A stretch of 45,720 bases of DNA from Bacillota bacterium (GTDB lineage Bacteria > Bacillota > SHA-98 > UBA4971): contig JAKPFY010000053.1 of NCBI GenBank assembly GCA_029551185.1, positions 1-45,720 of the forward strand, in the 5' to 3' direction. The notes under the pieces are model-generated. The model searched no databases. It worked only from the letters and a program-made list of their open reading frames with translations, and was not told the origin of the DNA. The position numbers and the translations under genes were made by a program. Of the stretch, positions 24,025 through 32,118 are shown piece by piece. The first letter of the stretch is position 1. Each line of letters opens with the position of its first letter.

Positions 24025-26565
24025 TCACTCGCCAAATCCCGCTATCTCGTTTATCCTTTCCGTAAGTCTCTCAGCATACTCGAATGCGGCCTCATGAGTG
24101 GAAGCTTCGGAGTAAATATGCACAGAGGCCTCCGCAGGGTCAGGCAATACAAGGACCCATCCGTCATCTCTGAATATGCGAAGCCCGTCAATGAATTCCC
24201 TTCTTGTTCCCTCAGACTCCTGAGCCAGAACCCGCATTACCCGGCCTTTATGCTCCCATGGACATGCAACGGCCCGTCGAACCATGGGTGGGATATCCAA
24301 GCTGTCGACCACACTTGAAAGCTCCAGGCCTTCAGCGGCCAAGAACTGGAATACTTTTGCGAGAGTGAACATAGCATCAAAAGCAGGCTGAAACCTGGGG
24401 AAAATAAACCCTCCGTCGCCGTCTCCTGCAAACAAGACCTCCTGCCCCGGCCTAAGCAGGAATTCCATGAGAGATCGCGGATCTTGCCTCGTTCTGAAGA
24501 CTTCAGCCCCGAAGTCCTTAGCGATTTTCTCCACTGCCCCGGTAGCGCCCACCGTGACAGCCACACGTAAAGGCTGCTCTAGGGATCCTCTGTTCTTTCC
24601 GGTCGTTGCATCTTTCAATGTAAGCCATACTAAAGCAGCAAGAAGAGTATTCCCTTCAATAACCCTTCCACGTTCATCTACCAGCGACAACCTCTCTCCG
24701 TCGCTTTCAATAAGGACTCCTATATCAGCCTTCAGAGTGCTTACGGTCTTGGACAACCTGTCGAGATGAATCCTTCTGTCCTCAGCTGTCTTAGGGATTC
24801 GCAAATGATCCGGATAAGCGTTCAGCGCCACCATTTCGCATCCGAGTCTTGCAAAAATACTGGGGAAAAACATGGACAGCCTACTGTAGGCATAGTCTAT
24901 GACAACGTTTTTCCTCGCGGTGAGAATTGCGTCAGTATCTACATAATTGAAGAACGCCTCCACGTAAGAATCAAGGACTCGCCCTGGAAACTCCAGCTTT
25001 CCGACTTCGTCCGCATCAGTGCGTCTGAAGTCTTCTCTGAAGAACAGGTTCTCCACTTTTCTCTCGTGGGATCTGGGAAGATTGATTCCTTGTCTATTGA
25101 AGAGCTCAACCAAGGTATATCTGGGATTATCCGGTGAGATTCGAATATGGACCCCACCGTCCGCTCCAAGGGTCTTGATATTATAGCGGCTCACAGGAAG
25201 CGGGGTTGACCGGAGATCTAAGATATTCACTCCTACAGTCATGAGTCCGCAAATGATAGACCTTAGAATCATCCTGGAGGACGGGTGATCATCGCGGCTG
25301 GTGGTAAGAGTGGCGCCTTTACCGATAGAGCTGCCGAAGGAAGCGCCTAACTTCATTGCAAACTCCGGTGTCAGCTCGATGTTGGTAAGTCCGGTAACAC
25401 CGCGATCTTTAAATATGGAACCCGGCCACTTTGTGCCCCATATCAAGCTCATCGTGACACGGGACCCGGATTCAATGACCTTATTCGGCCAGATCTTGAC
25501 TTGCGGCTGCAAAGTAGCGCCCTGGTCGATTCTACACCTGTCGCCTATAACGGCTCCTTCATGGCAGGTGACGAAATCCTTGATAATCGCATGTTGGCCT
25601 ACAAGAGTTCCTCCTATCTCAGCGTTCTCACCTACAAATGAGTCAGCCCATATGACGCTTCGATGAATTCTCGCATCCTCTTCAATAATGCAATTATCCC
25701 CTATGAAGCTGTACTCGAAACAACCTGCCCCTTTGCCGATGCGGCAATTTCTGCCTATTACCAAAGGCCCGGCGAGATTCGCCGAAGGGTCAATCTCCGT
25801 CCCGTCTCCCACCCATATATCATGTCCTATCTTTGTACCTGGGATTGTCACATTTACCTTGCCTGTGATAGCGTCTATCTGCGCTTCTCTATACTGCTGA
25901 AGATTGCCTACGTCACACCAATAGTCAGTTGTCACAAACCCGAATAATCTCTCTCCCTCATGAAGGAGCTTAGGAAACACATCTTGACTGAAATCCTGAG
26001 GCCTGCCAGGATCAATGTAATCAAGCACTTCCGGTTCCAGGACGTAAATGCCGGTATTCACAGTATCACTGAAAACCTGACCCCAACTAGGCTTCTCAAG
26101 GAATCTCCTGATTCGGCCTTCATCATCAAATACCACTATGCCATATTCAAGAGGGTTAGCGACTCTCGTCGTGACGATTGTAACCATGGCTGATTTTGAT
26201 TCGTGGAACCTGATAACTTCCTCTATGTTGATATCAGTCAGAGCGTCGCCTGATATTACTATAATCCGCTCCCGTCCAAGCATTTCACAGGCTTTCCGTA
26301 CGCTGCCCGCTGTCCCCAAAGGTACATCCTCAACAGAGTATGAAAGCTTAAGACCCAGTTCTGATCCGTCACCGAAGAAACTTTCGATTTCGTCAGCAAG
26401 ATAGTACAAGGTAACCGCTATATCGGTAATGGAATGGCGTCTCAAGAGCTCAAAGATGTGTTGTATAATGGGTTTGTTTGCCACAGGGACCATGGGTTTC
26501 GGCCTGTTACAAGTAAGCGGCCTGAGCCTTGTTCCTTCACCACCTGCCATAACTACAGCCTTCAT
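24025..26565 (-). CDS. Sugar-phosphate nucleotidyltransferase fused to phosphohexomutase-like domain
   Basis: An 846-residue fusion. Residues 1-235 are a nucleotidyltransferase with [18 protein letters not shown] at the N-terminus and a PKPMVPV motif. Residues of about 250-360 form a left-handed beta-helix of hexapeptide-like repeats ([14 protein letters not shown]). The remainder is a phosphoglucomutase/phosphomannomutase fold: [28 protein letters not shown] at the phosphoserine site, and [11 protein letters not shown] at the metal loop. The last two differ from canonical TASHNP and DGDGDR. Such fusions are usually annotated as mannose-1-phosphate guanylyltransferases. Here the neighbours make alpha-glucan, so glucose-1-phosphate activation is the contextual reading. 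The ATG at 26565 has AGAGGAGG upstream; the frame open to 26679 is not needed. Confidence 0.88.
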   Translation of the reverse strand: MKAVVMAGGEGTRLRPLTCNRPKPMVPVANKPIIQHIFELLRRHSITDIAVTLYYLADEIESFFGDGSELGLKLSYSVEDVPLGTAGSVRKACEMLGRERIIVISGDALTDINIEEVIRFHESKSAMVTIVTTRVANPLEYGIVVFDDEGRIRRFLEKPSWGQVFSDTVNTGIYVLEPEVLDYIDPGRPQDFSQDVFPKLLHEGERLFGFVTTDYWCDVGNLQQYREAQIDAITGKVNVTIPGTKIGHDIWVGDGTEIDPSANLAGPLVIGRNCRIGKGAGCFEYSFIGDNCIIEEDARIHRSVIWADSFVGENAEIGGTLVGQHAIIKDFVTCHEGAVIGDRCRIDQGATLQPQVKIWPNKVIESGSRVTMSLIWGTKWPGSIFKDRGVTGLTNIELTPEFAMKLGASFGSSIGKGATLTTSRDDHPSSRMILRSIICGLMTVGVNILDLRSTPLPVSRYNIKTLGADGGVHIRISPDNPRYTLVELFNRQGINLPRSHERKVENLFFREDFRRTDADEVGKLEFPGRVLDSYVEAFFNYVDTDAILTARKNVVIDYAYSRLSMFFPSIFARLGCEMVALNAYPDHLRIPKTAEDRRIHLDRLSKTVSTLKADIGVLIESDGERLSLVDERGRVIEGNTLLAALVWLTLKDATTGKNRGSLEQPLRVAVTVGATGAVEKIAKDFGAEVFRTRQDPRSLMEFLLRPGQEVLFAGDGDGGFIFPRFQPAFDAMFTLAKVFQFLAAEGLELSSVVDSLDIPPMVRRAVACPWEHKGRVMRVLAQESEGTRREFIDGLRIFRDDGWVLVLPDPAEASVHIYSEASTHEAAFEYAERLTERINEIAGFGE

Positions 26566-26590
26566 AAAGACGCCTCCTCTTACTCCTGTT

Positions 26591-28300
26591 TCAGTCTTGC
26601 TGAGTCTCCTCTCTCTCCGGGCTCTCAGGATACTGCCTTCCAAGGGCGGAAAACTGAAGGTTAGGGAACGGATCATCAAGTTCTCTTACATAGGAAAGAT
26701 AACCTATGATTTCGTCTTCTGACACCTTAGAATCTCCTTCATCCAGTATGGCTTCGGCATAATCCATGAGCTTATCGAACCTTTCTGCATGCTCCCTGAA
26801 TCGCCTCGCCCCATAATCCTCAGCTTGCTTCTCTGTGACCAGGAACGGCCAGTCGCTTGAAGTAAGGAGGAGAAACTCTCTCAGCGCCTGGACCTTAAGA
26901 AGCTCAAGGAGATCCGTATCCCGAGTCCCCGGGCTAAGCGCAGCAAGCCGCTTGATTCGAGCTTCGGCAGCATGAATCATATCCCACATCCATGCTGTCT
27001 CATCATTGAGCCAGACTTCGTGTTTTCCGCCTCTCCCCCAGGACGACTCCGGCAGCTTGACAGTCTCAAGGGGAGGATGAATATTGAGAAATTCCCCTGC
27101 AGAGCAGACAGCCACAGCAGAACCGCCTAAGAATCCTTTAAGGGTTTCCGAGAGACATAGCACGCCTTCATACCACCAATGGCCGAATAACTCCGTATCA
27201 TAAGGCGCAACGATTAGGCCGTGCTCACCTGTGGTTTCGTTCCAGTCGCTTACGAGTTCATGGACGAGCCCGACAAAATGGGCTGCATGTTCCTTCGCTC
27301 TGGAGGCAGCTTCTTCCCGATCATACACTTCCTTCCTGCCGAGATCCACCTCTCTGCCTGTGACGCGCCAGTATTGCAAGCCGGTTACGTCATCTTTCCT
27401 GTGAAACTCCCTATATAAGCCATCACCGGGATATCCTAGCCAACCGGACCATACCTGGGTTGTGACCCGCTCATTTCTGCCCATGCATACTACATTTGAG
27501 CGGTTAACCAAGTACGGCTTGTAAGTCGTACCCCTCATTTCCTCCTCGAATACTGCATTTGTTGCACGAACCTCCCGAGGGTCTCCTGCGCTTGAGATGC
27601 CAATCGGTGCGCCGCCTTCAATAGCATGCCTGTCTACGAAGAAATACTCAAGTCCCAGAACTTCAAGATACTCCTCCAGGCCAGGCCGATAAGCGCACTC
27701 CGGAAGCCAGATTCCTCTCGGTGGACGTCCGAACCTCTCATCATGGATTTCACAACCTACTGCCAATTGAGCTCGAATGGACGTATCCTCGTTCAGAAGA
27801 GGCAAATATCCGTGGGTAGCGGCAGATGTAATAATCTCAACCAGACCCTGCCTCTCAAACTCAGCTAAGGCACTGACTATATCGCCTGAGTAATCATTAC
27901 AGAACGCCGTAAGAGCCTGCCTGTATTCATCACAGTATGCGCCTGCCAGACGTTCTTTGGCCTCATCACCTGTGAGTTTGAACCGCTTTCTATCTTCCTC
28001 AGCACGTTTTATGCGGGCTTGCGTCCACTTGATAAACCCACGACGCATATAGTCATCGTCCAATTGATCCAAAAGAATCGGCGTAACCCCTATAGTGACA
28101 CTGATAGGCGGTTTGCAGGAAAGACTGAGTCTCTCTGATTTATCCTGACAACAAGACACAGAGCGAAGAACATCCAGAAAGGGTATGTATGATCCGAGCA
28201 TAGCCTCATAGAGCCATTCTTCACCAAACGGCCACATTCCTGACTTACGACAATATGGTATGTGACTGTGGAACACAAAAACCAAAGAACCTCGGGTCAA
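26591..28300 (-). CDS. GH57 alpha-glucan branching-type enzyme (DUF1957)
   Basis: A 569-residue GH57 protein. It starts with [16 protein letters not shown], then has the nucleophile-region motif [14 protein letters not shown], the acid-region motif [15 protein letters not shown], and a C-terminal helical DUF1957 part with [15 protein letters not shown] and [10 protein letters not shown], as in GH57 1,4-alpha-glucan branching enzymes. It would create alpha-1,6 branches in glycogen; amylase-type GH57 activity is the alternative. It lies 25 bases before the nucleotidyltransferase fusion and about 105 bases after the glycosyltransferase, forming a three-gene unit. The start is a TTG at 28300; an in-frame stop just upstream limits alternatives to TTG or GTG codons within eight residues. 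Confidence 0.9.
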   Translation of the reverse strand: MTRGSLVFVFHSHIPYCRKSGMWPFGEEWLYEAMLGSYIPFLDVLRSVSCCQDKSERLSLSCKPPISVTIGVTPILLDQLDDDYMRRGFIKWTQARIKRAEEDRKRFKLTGDEAKERLAGAYCDEYRQALTAFCNDYSGDIVSALAEFERQGLVEIITSAATHGYLPLLNEDTSIRAQLAVGCEIHDERFGRPPRGIWLPECAYRPGLEEYLEVLGLEYFFVDRHAIEGGAPIGISSAGDPREVRATNAVFEEEMRGTTYKPYLVNRSNVVCMGRNERVTTQVWSGWLGYPGDGLYREFHRKDDVTGLQYWRVTGREVDLGRKEVYDREEAASRAKEHAAHFVGLVHELVSDWNETTGEHGLIVAPYDTELFGHWWYEGVLCLSETLKGFLGGSAVAVCSAGEFLNIHPPLETVKLPESSWGRGGKHEVWLNDETAWMWDMIHAAEARIKRLAALSPGTRDTDLLELLKVQALREFLLLTSSDWPFLVTEKQAEDYGARRFREHAERFDKLMDYAEAILDEGDSKVSEDEIIGYLSYVRELDDPFPNLQFSALGRQYPESPEREETQQD

Positions 28301-28309
28301 TTCTATCCC

Positions 28310-28333
28310 GCGACGTCACTTGTGTAACGTCGC
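28310..28333 (-). promoter_or_regulatory. Hairpin between ribosome site and start of the GH57 gene
   Basis: GCGACGT (28310-28316) and ACGTCGC (28327-28333) form a 7-base-pair stem. On the minus strand a very strong purine run AAAGGGGGGAG lies just before it and the TTG start lies 9 bases after it, so the folded hairpin would bring the ribosome site close to the start codon. Confidence 0.35.
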
Positions 28334-28405
28334 TCCCCCCTTTCACTGTACATCGGGTAACCTATTTTTATGTCTTTCTATAACACGCAGCTTGTTGTGG
28401 AACAT

Positions 28406-29614
28406 TTACCAAGATACATTCCTTGCCTCGCGGAAAACCCGTTCGTAAACCCCGGAAGTCAAGTCAGCAACCCTGTCCCAACTAAACCTCTCCTTGACCT
28501 CAATCGGACCGTTTTCTCTAAGCCTGGTCCGCAAGGACTCGTCCAAAAGCACTCTCTTTATTCCCCATGCCAAAGAATCCGCGTCGCCTGAGTAGACCTT
28601 GAGTCCGGTTTCCTCATGCCTGACAACCTCAGCGAGACCGCCTGCATCAGATACTACTACAGGGGTTCCCCTTGCCATCGCCTCCAACGCAACTATACCG
28701 AAAGGCTCGTAGAGACTGGGGAACACAGCTACGTCAGCTGCAGCGTAAAGCGCATCCCGTTCCTGATCGCTAATGCGGCCGGCAAATGAGACATAGTCCC
28801 TAATGCCTAACTTGTCCGCTTTTTCGCAAAGCACATCCCTGTAATAGCCGGTGCCTGCTATGACAAATTTGATGTTTTGGACTTCTTCCAGAACTTTTGG
28901 GATGGAAGAAAGGAGCACATGAACGCCTTTCTCGTAGACAAGCCTACCGACATAAAACACGAGCCGTTCTCCGGGGTCTGCGTAGCGTGACCTTATCTCA
29001 TTGATAGATTCTTTAGGAGGTATGGCTGTTTGATCCATCCCGTTCGGAATAACATCGATCTTGTCTTCCGGGAGTGAGAAGATTCGTCTGAGTTCAGAAG
29101 ACATATAGTTGCTGCAGCAAATGACCCTCCATGCCTCATACGTGGCCATCCATTCGATTTCATGGATGTACCTTTGCAGATCTGAATGAATACCTCGATT
29201 CCTGCCGTACTCGGTGGAGTGAATGGTAAATACAAGCGGAATCTTCAAGGCGTGTTTTAACGACTTAGCTGCAAAGGCACTGTGCCAGTCGTGGGCATGA
29301 ATCAGGTCATAAGGCCCGTCACGCTTAGCCTCCACAATACTTCTGCTCGTAAGGGCAAAATTCGCTTCCATGGCGACACGGAGGAAGCCGCCGCCCCCGT
29401 AAGGGTCTAATCCATCAGGAAATGTTGATCGCGCCACCCTGGAGACAGTTACGCCGTCTTCAAGCCGAGGCTCCTCATCTCCAACAGAGCTTGCACTGAC
29501 TACATGCACGTAGTCGCCTCTACGGGCCAAAGCGCGGGCGAGACCTGAAACCGCTGCACCCAGCCCCCCGACAACTTCCGGAGGATACTCATACGATAAC
29601 ATCAGTACACGCAT
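28406..29614 (-). CDS. GT4 glycosyltransferase (glycogen synthase-like)
   Basis: A 402-residue GT-B glycosyltransferase of family GT4. The N-terminal glycine loop is in YEYPPEVVGGLGAAVSGLA. DLIHAHDWHSAFA is typical of GlgA/GlgM-like enzymes, FYVGRLVYEKGVHVLL starts the C-terminal nucleotide-binding domain, and the EX7E motif is in EPFGIVALEAMARGTPV. It transfers a hexose from a nucleotide sugar. Next to a GH57 branching-type enzyme it is probably a glycogen or maltose-1-phosphate synthase. The ATG at 29614 is chosen because AAGGGAGG is about 8 bases upstream. It is the first gene of the three-gene operon. Confidence 0.88.
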   Translation of the reverse strand: MRVLMLSYEYPPEVVGGLGAAVSGLARALARRGDYVHVVSASSVGDEEPRLEDGVTVSRVARSTFPDGLDPYGGGGFLRVAMEANFALTSRSIVEAKRDGPYDLIHAHDWHSAFAAKSLKHALKIPLVFTIHSTEYGRNRGIHSDLQRYIHEIEWMATYEAWRVICCSNYMSSELRRIFSLPEDKIDVIPNGMDQTAIPPKESINEIRSRYADPGERLVFYVGRLVYEKGVHVLLSSIPKVLEEVQNIKFVIAGTGYYRDVLCEKADKLGIRDYVSFAGRISDQERDALYAAADVAVFPSLYEPFGIVALEAMARGTPVVVSDAGGLAEVVRHEETGLKVYSGDADSLAWGIKRVLLDESLRTRLRENGPIEVKERFSWDRVADLTSGVYERVFREARNVSW

Positions 29615-29876
29615 GGAGTCGCCTCCCTTCAACTAAATACTTCGACGGCATGCGGTCATGTCCTTCAATATGTGGGACTCAGAAGACTTCTCGTCGGAAC
29701 AAGGAATCTTTCACATATATGTAGTAGTTTATTATTGTCCGGGGGTATTCATGAATGATGAATAGTTGCGTTGCGGAAAGGACTGATATCTGAAAAGCGG
29801 TGATAATTTAAGATGACCCGCTTAAACAGAGCATTTTAACGGCAGACTTAAGGAGAGGTGACGCATTACGGAGCTT

Positions 29877-30383
29877 ATGAAGGTAATCGAGAAACGCAGA
29901 AGTGTAAGAGCATACAAAAACCAAGAAATCTCAGAAGAAAAACTCGGCAAGATCCTTGAAGCTGCAAGGCTTGCTCCTTCAGCTTCTAACAGACAACCAT
30001 GGAAATTTATCGTGGTAAAGGATCCGGAGAAGAGGCGAGAGTTGGCCAAGGCTTCTCGGGGACAGTCATTCGTCGGAGAGGCGCCTGTAGTCATAGCAGG
30101 GGTAGCTCTGGAGCCGGAGCATATTATGGGCTGCGGAGTGCCTGCTTACGCCGTAGACCTTGCAATAGCCATGGAGCATATTGCACTTGCAGCTCAAGAT
30201 GAAGGTCTGGGCACATGTTGGATCGGGGCGTTTTCGCAAGACGAAGTGAAAAATATCCTGGGGGTCCCGGATTCATATAAGGTTGTAGCCTTGATGCCTA
30301 TAGGCTATCCTCAGGACTCACCCGGCCCAAAAACGCGTAAGCCGCTGCAAGATATCGTCTGTTATGACCGGTTCTCAGAATAA
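29877..30383 (+). CDS. Nitroreductase family FMN oxidoreductase
   Basis: A 168-residue nitroreductase. The N-terminal FMN contact motif EKRRSVRAY, then APSASNRQPWKFIVV, and near the end VALMPIGYP are all family signatures; LGTCWIGAF sits on the second flavin-binding strand. It is of the short form, dimeric and with a Cys in CWIG. The natural electron acceptor is unknown. The ATG at 29877 has only GGAG three bases upstream. An in-frame ATT at 29865 has AAGGAGAGGTGA correctly spaced and would add MTEL-like residues, so a rare ATT start is possible. It is transcribed alone. Confidence 0.9.
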   Translation: MKVIEKRRSVRAYKNQEISEEKLGKILEAARLAPSASNRQPWKFIVVKDPEKRRELAKASRGQSFVGEAPVVIAGVALEPEHIMGCGVPAYAVDLAIAMEHIALAAQDEGLGTCWIGAFSQDEVKNILGVPDSYKVVALMPIGYPQDSPGPKTRKPLQDIVCYDRFSE

Positions 30384-30505
30384 GCGCTTTTCGTAAGAGG
30401 GCGCAAACAGCTGGGACCTCATTTATTGATAAAATGTCAACTGCGCATTGCCAACTTCAGTCGTGAACTGAATCTACAAGATGCGCCCCTGGTTCCGGAA
30501 AGAGC

Positions 30506-30549
30506 GAGAGCGCCAGATCCGCATGGCGTATGGCGGATCTCGCGCTCTC
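30506..30549. terminator. Long hairpin between convergent genes
   Basis: Seventeen bases at 30506-30522 pair with 30533-30549 with a single mismatch, loop 10 bases. It lies 8 bases past the stop of the small zinc-ribbon gene and about 120 bases past the nitroreductase stop, so it probably ends the minus-strand transcript. No good T run. Confidence 0.6.
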
Positions 30550-30557
30550 ATTTGCTG

Positions 30558-30710
30558 TTATGCCTTCCTAATCTGAACTGCTTGCCACCTATTCCCGCAT
30601 GCTTCGCATTCCATCCAATAAGTATAGAGCCAGCCCTGTCGGTTTGCGGTAATGCCTATGGTATACTCTCTGCCTGCCTCCCGGCCGCATTTAGGACATT
30701 TTCTCAGCAC
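30558..30710 (-). CDS. Very small zinc-ribbon protein (50 residues)
   Basis: On the minus strand a GTG at 30710, with AAGGTGG seven bases upstream, opens a 50-codon frame ending in TAA at 30558-30560. The product has CPKCGRE near the N-terminus and CEACGNRWQAVQIR near the C-terminus, two CxxC pairs that make a compact zinc ribbon, with a Trp/Tyr-rich middle (GWLYTYWME). This resembles small transcription-factor-like zinc ribbons. It is flanked by a terminator on each side, so it is its own unit. The function is unknown; the ribosome site, cysteine spacing and clean ends argue that it is real. Confidence 0.65.
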   Translation of the reverse strand: MLRKCPKCGREAGREYTIGITANRQGWLYTYWMECEACGNRWQAVQIRKA

Positions 30711-30772
30711 TTGAAGCCCACCTTCTTGCTGTTATAGTTGACTATCAGACATAGTTGATTTTCAGAAACAAA

Positions 30773-30811
30773 AAAGAGGCTCTTGGTGATTATCCTATGT
30801 CGAGCCTCTTT
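30773..30811 (-). terminator. Rho-independent terminator after deoB
   Basis: AAAGAGGCTC and GAGCCTCTTT form a perfect 10-base-pair stem; on the minus strand it ends in six T. It lies 55 bases after the deoB stop. Confidence 0.85.
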
Positions 30812-30866
30812 CGTTTGGTGCGTGACCCTTTTGGCCTTTGAGCCATTTTGTGCCGGACTTTTTGTA

Positions 30867-32084
30867 CTACTTTCTCATGATCCGTTTCTTGAAGCTTTTC
30901 CCGGCGAGATCCGTCTTAATCCCCAAAAGCTCTGCGATTGTAGAACCCAGATCCGCAAAAGAACTACGCGTTCCAAGAAACACCCCTTGCTCTATTGGCC
31001 TGCCGTACACAAGGAGCGGGACGTACTCTCTCGAGTGATCAGTGCTCGGGGTAGTAGGGTCGCAGCCGTGATCTGCGGTGACAGCAACAACATCCCCTTC
31101 CTTCAAGCTTCCCTCAAGCTCCCTTATCATTCCATCGACTTTCTCCAAAGCATGGGCATACCCCTTAGGATCATTCCGGTGCCCGTAGAGCATATCGAAG
31201 TCAATAAGATTGGCAATTATCAGCCCTTGGGTGTCTTCCTTCACGAATTTAATAACAGATTTCATTGTATCTTCGTTGTTCCCTGTGTGGTCTGACCGGG
31301 TCAATCCCCGAAAAGCAAAGATGTCTTCAATCTTGCCGACACCGATTACGTCCATCCCTCTGTCCTTCACATAATCCAACAGCGTCTTACTGGGAGGCTC
31401 CATGGAAAAATCTTTGCGCCTCTCCGTTCTGGTGAAGTTTCCTTTAGCCCCGATGAATGGACGGGCAATCACCCGCCCTACGCCGTATTCACCTGTTAGG
31501 ATGGATCTTGCAATTCCGCAAATCTCGTAGAGCCTGGAAACAGGAATTATGTCTTCATGGGCTGCAATTTGAAAGACACTGTCAGCAGAAGTATAGACTA
31601 TGGGATAGCCTGTCCTTAAGTGTTCTTCGCCGAGTTCATTTATGATTTCTGTGCCTGATGCAGGTTTATTGCCGAGGATTTTCGTTCCGATGGCCCTCTC
31701 GAATGGTCTGATTACCTCGGGAGGGAAGCCATGGGGGTATGTGGGAAAAGGCTTGTCCAAGACGATACCTGCAATTTCCCAGTGACCTGTGGTTGTGTCT
31801 TTCCCCGGGGATTTCTCGGCCATCCTGCCGTAAGCTGCCGGAGGCACCGAAACCGCCGGCACTCCCAGGATAGGCTCACCGAATGCCTCCGCCAAGTTCC
31901 CCAAGCCCAGCGAGGCGAGGTACGGAAGATTGAGTCCGCCTACAGCCTTAGCTGTATTTCTCAGAGTGTCACTTCCAACATCCCCATAGAGATGCGCATC
32001 AGGCATTTGGCCGATCCCTACACTGTCTAAAATCAGTAGAATAACGCATTTAACATTGCCGCATGTCATGGAAATATCCCTCAT
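30867..32084 (-). CDS. deoB: Phosphopentomutase
   Basis: A 405-residue alkaline-phosphatase-superfamily phosphopentomutase. The metal and phosphate-site motifs are [15 protein letters not shown] at the N-terminus, [15 protein letters not shown] with the phospho-threonine, and [19 protein letters not shown] near the C-terminus. It interconverts (deoxy)ribose-1-phosphate and -5-phosphate and supplies DeoC. Starts at 32084 and 32069 both have GAGG-type sites; the second would give the usual length. It lies 34 bases after the MrfA-type helicase gene and may be co-transcribed with it. Confidence 0.95.
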   Translation of the reverse strand: MRDISMTCGNVKCVILLILDSVGIGQMPDAHLYGDVGSDTLRNTAKAVGGLNLPYLASLGLGNLAEAFGEPILGVPAVSVPPAAYGRMAEKSPGKDTTTGHWEIAGIVLDKPFPTYPHGFPPEVIRPFERAIGTKILGNKPASGTEIINELGEEHLRTGYPIVYTSADSVFQIAAHEDIIPVSRLYEICGIARSILTGEYGVGRVIARPFIGAKGNFTRTERRKDFSMEPPSKTLLDYVKDRGMDVIGVGKIEDIFAFRGLTRSDHTGNNEDTMKSVIKFVKEDTQGLIIANLIDFDMLYGHRNDPKGYAHALEKVDGMIRELEGSLKEGDVVAVTADHGCDPTTPSTDHSREYVPLLVYGRPIEQGVFLGTRSSFADLGSTIAELLGIKTDLAGKSFKKRIMRK

Positions 32085-32118
32085 TAAAACATCGCCTCAT
32101 TTAAGTCCGGCATATTAG

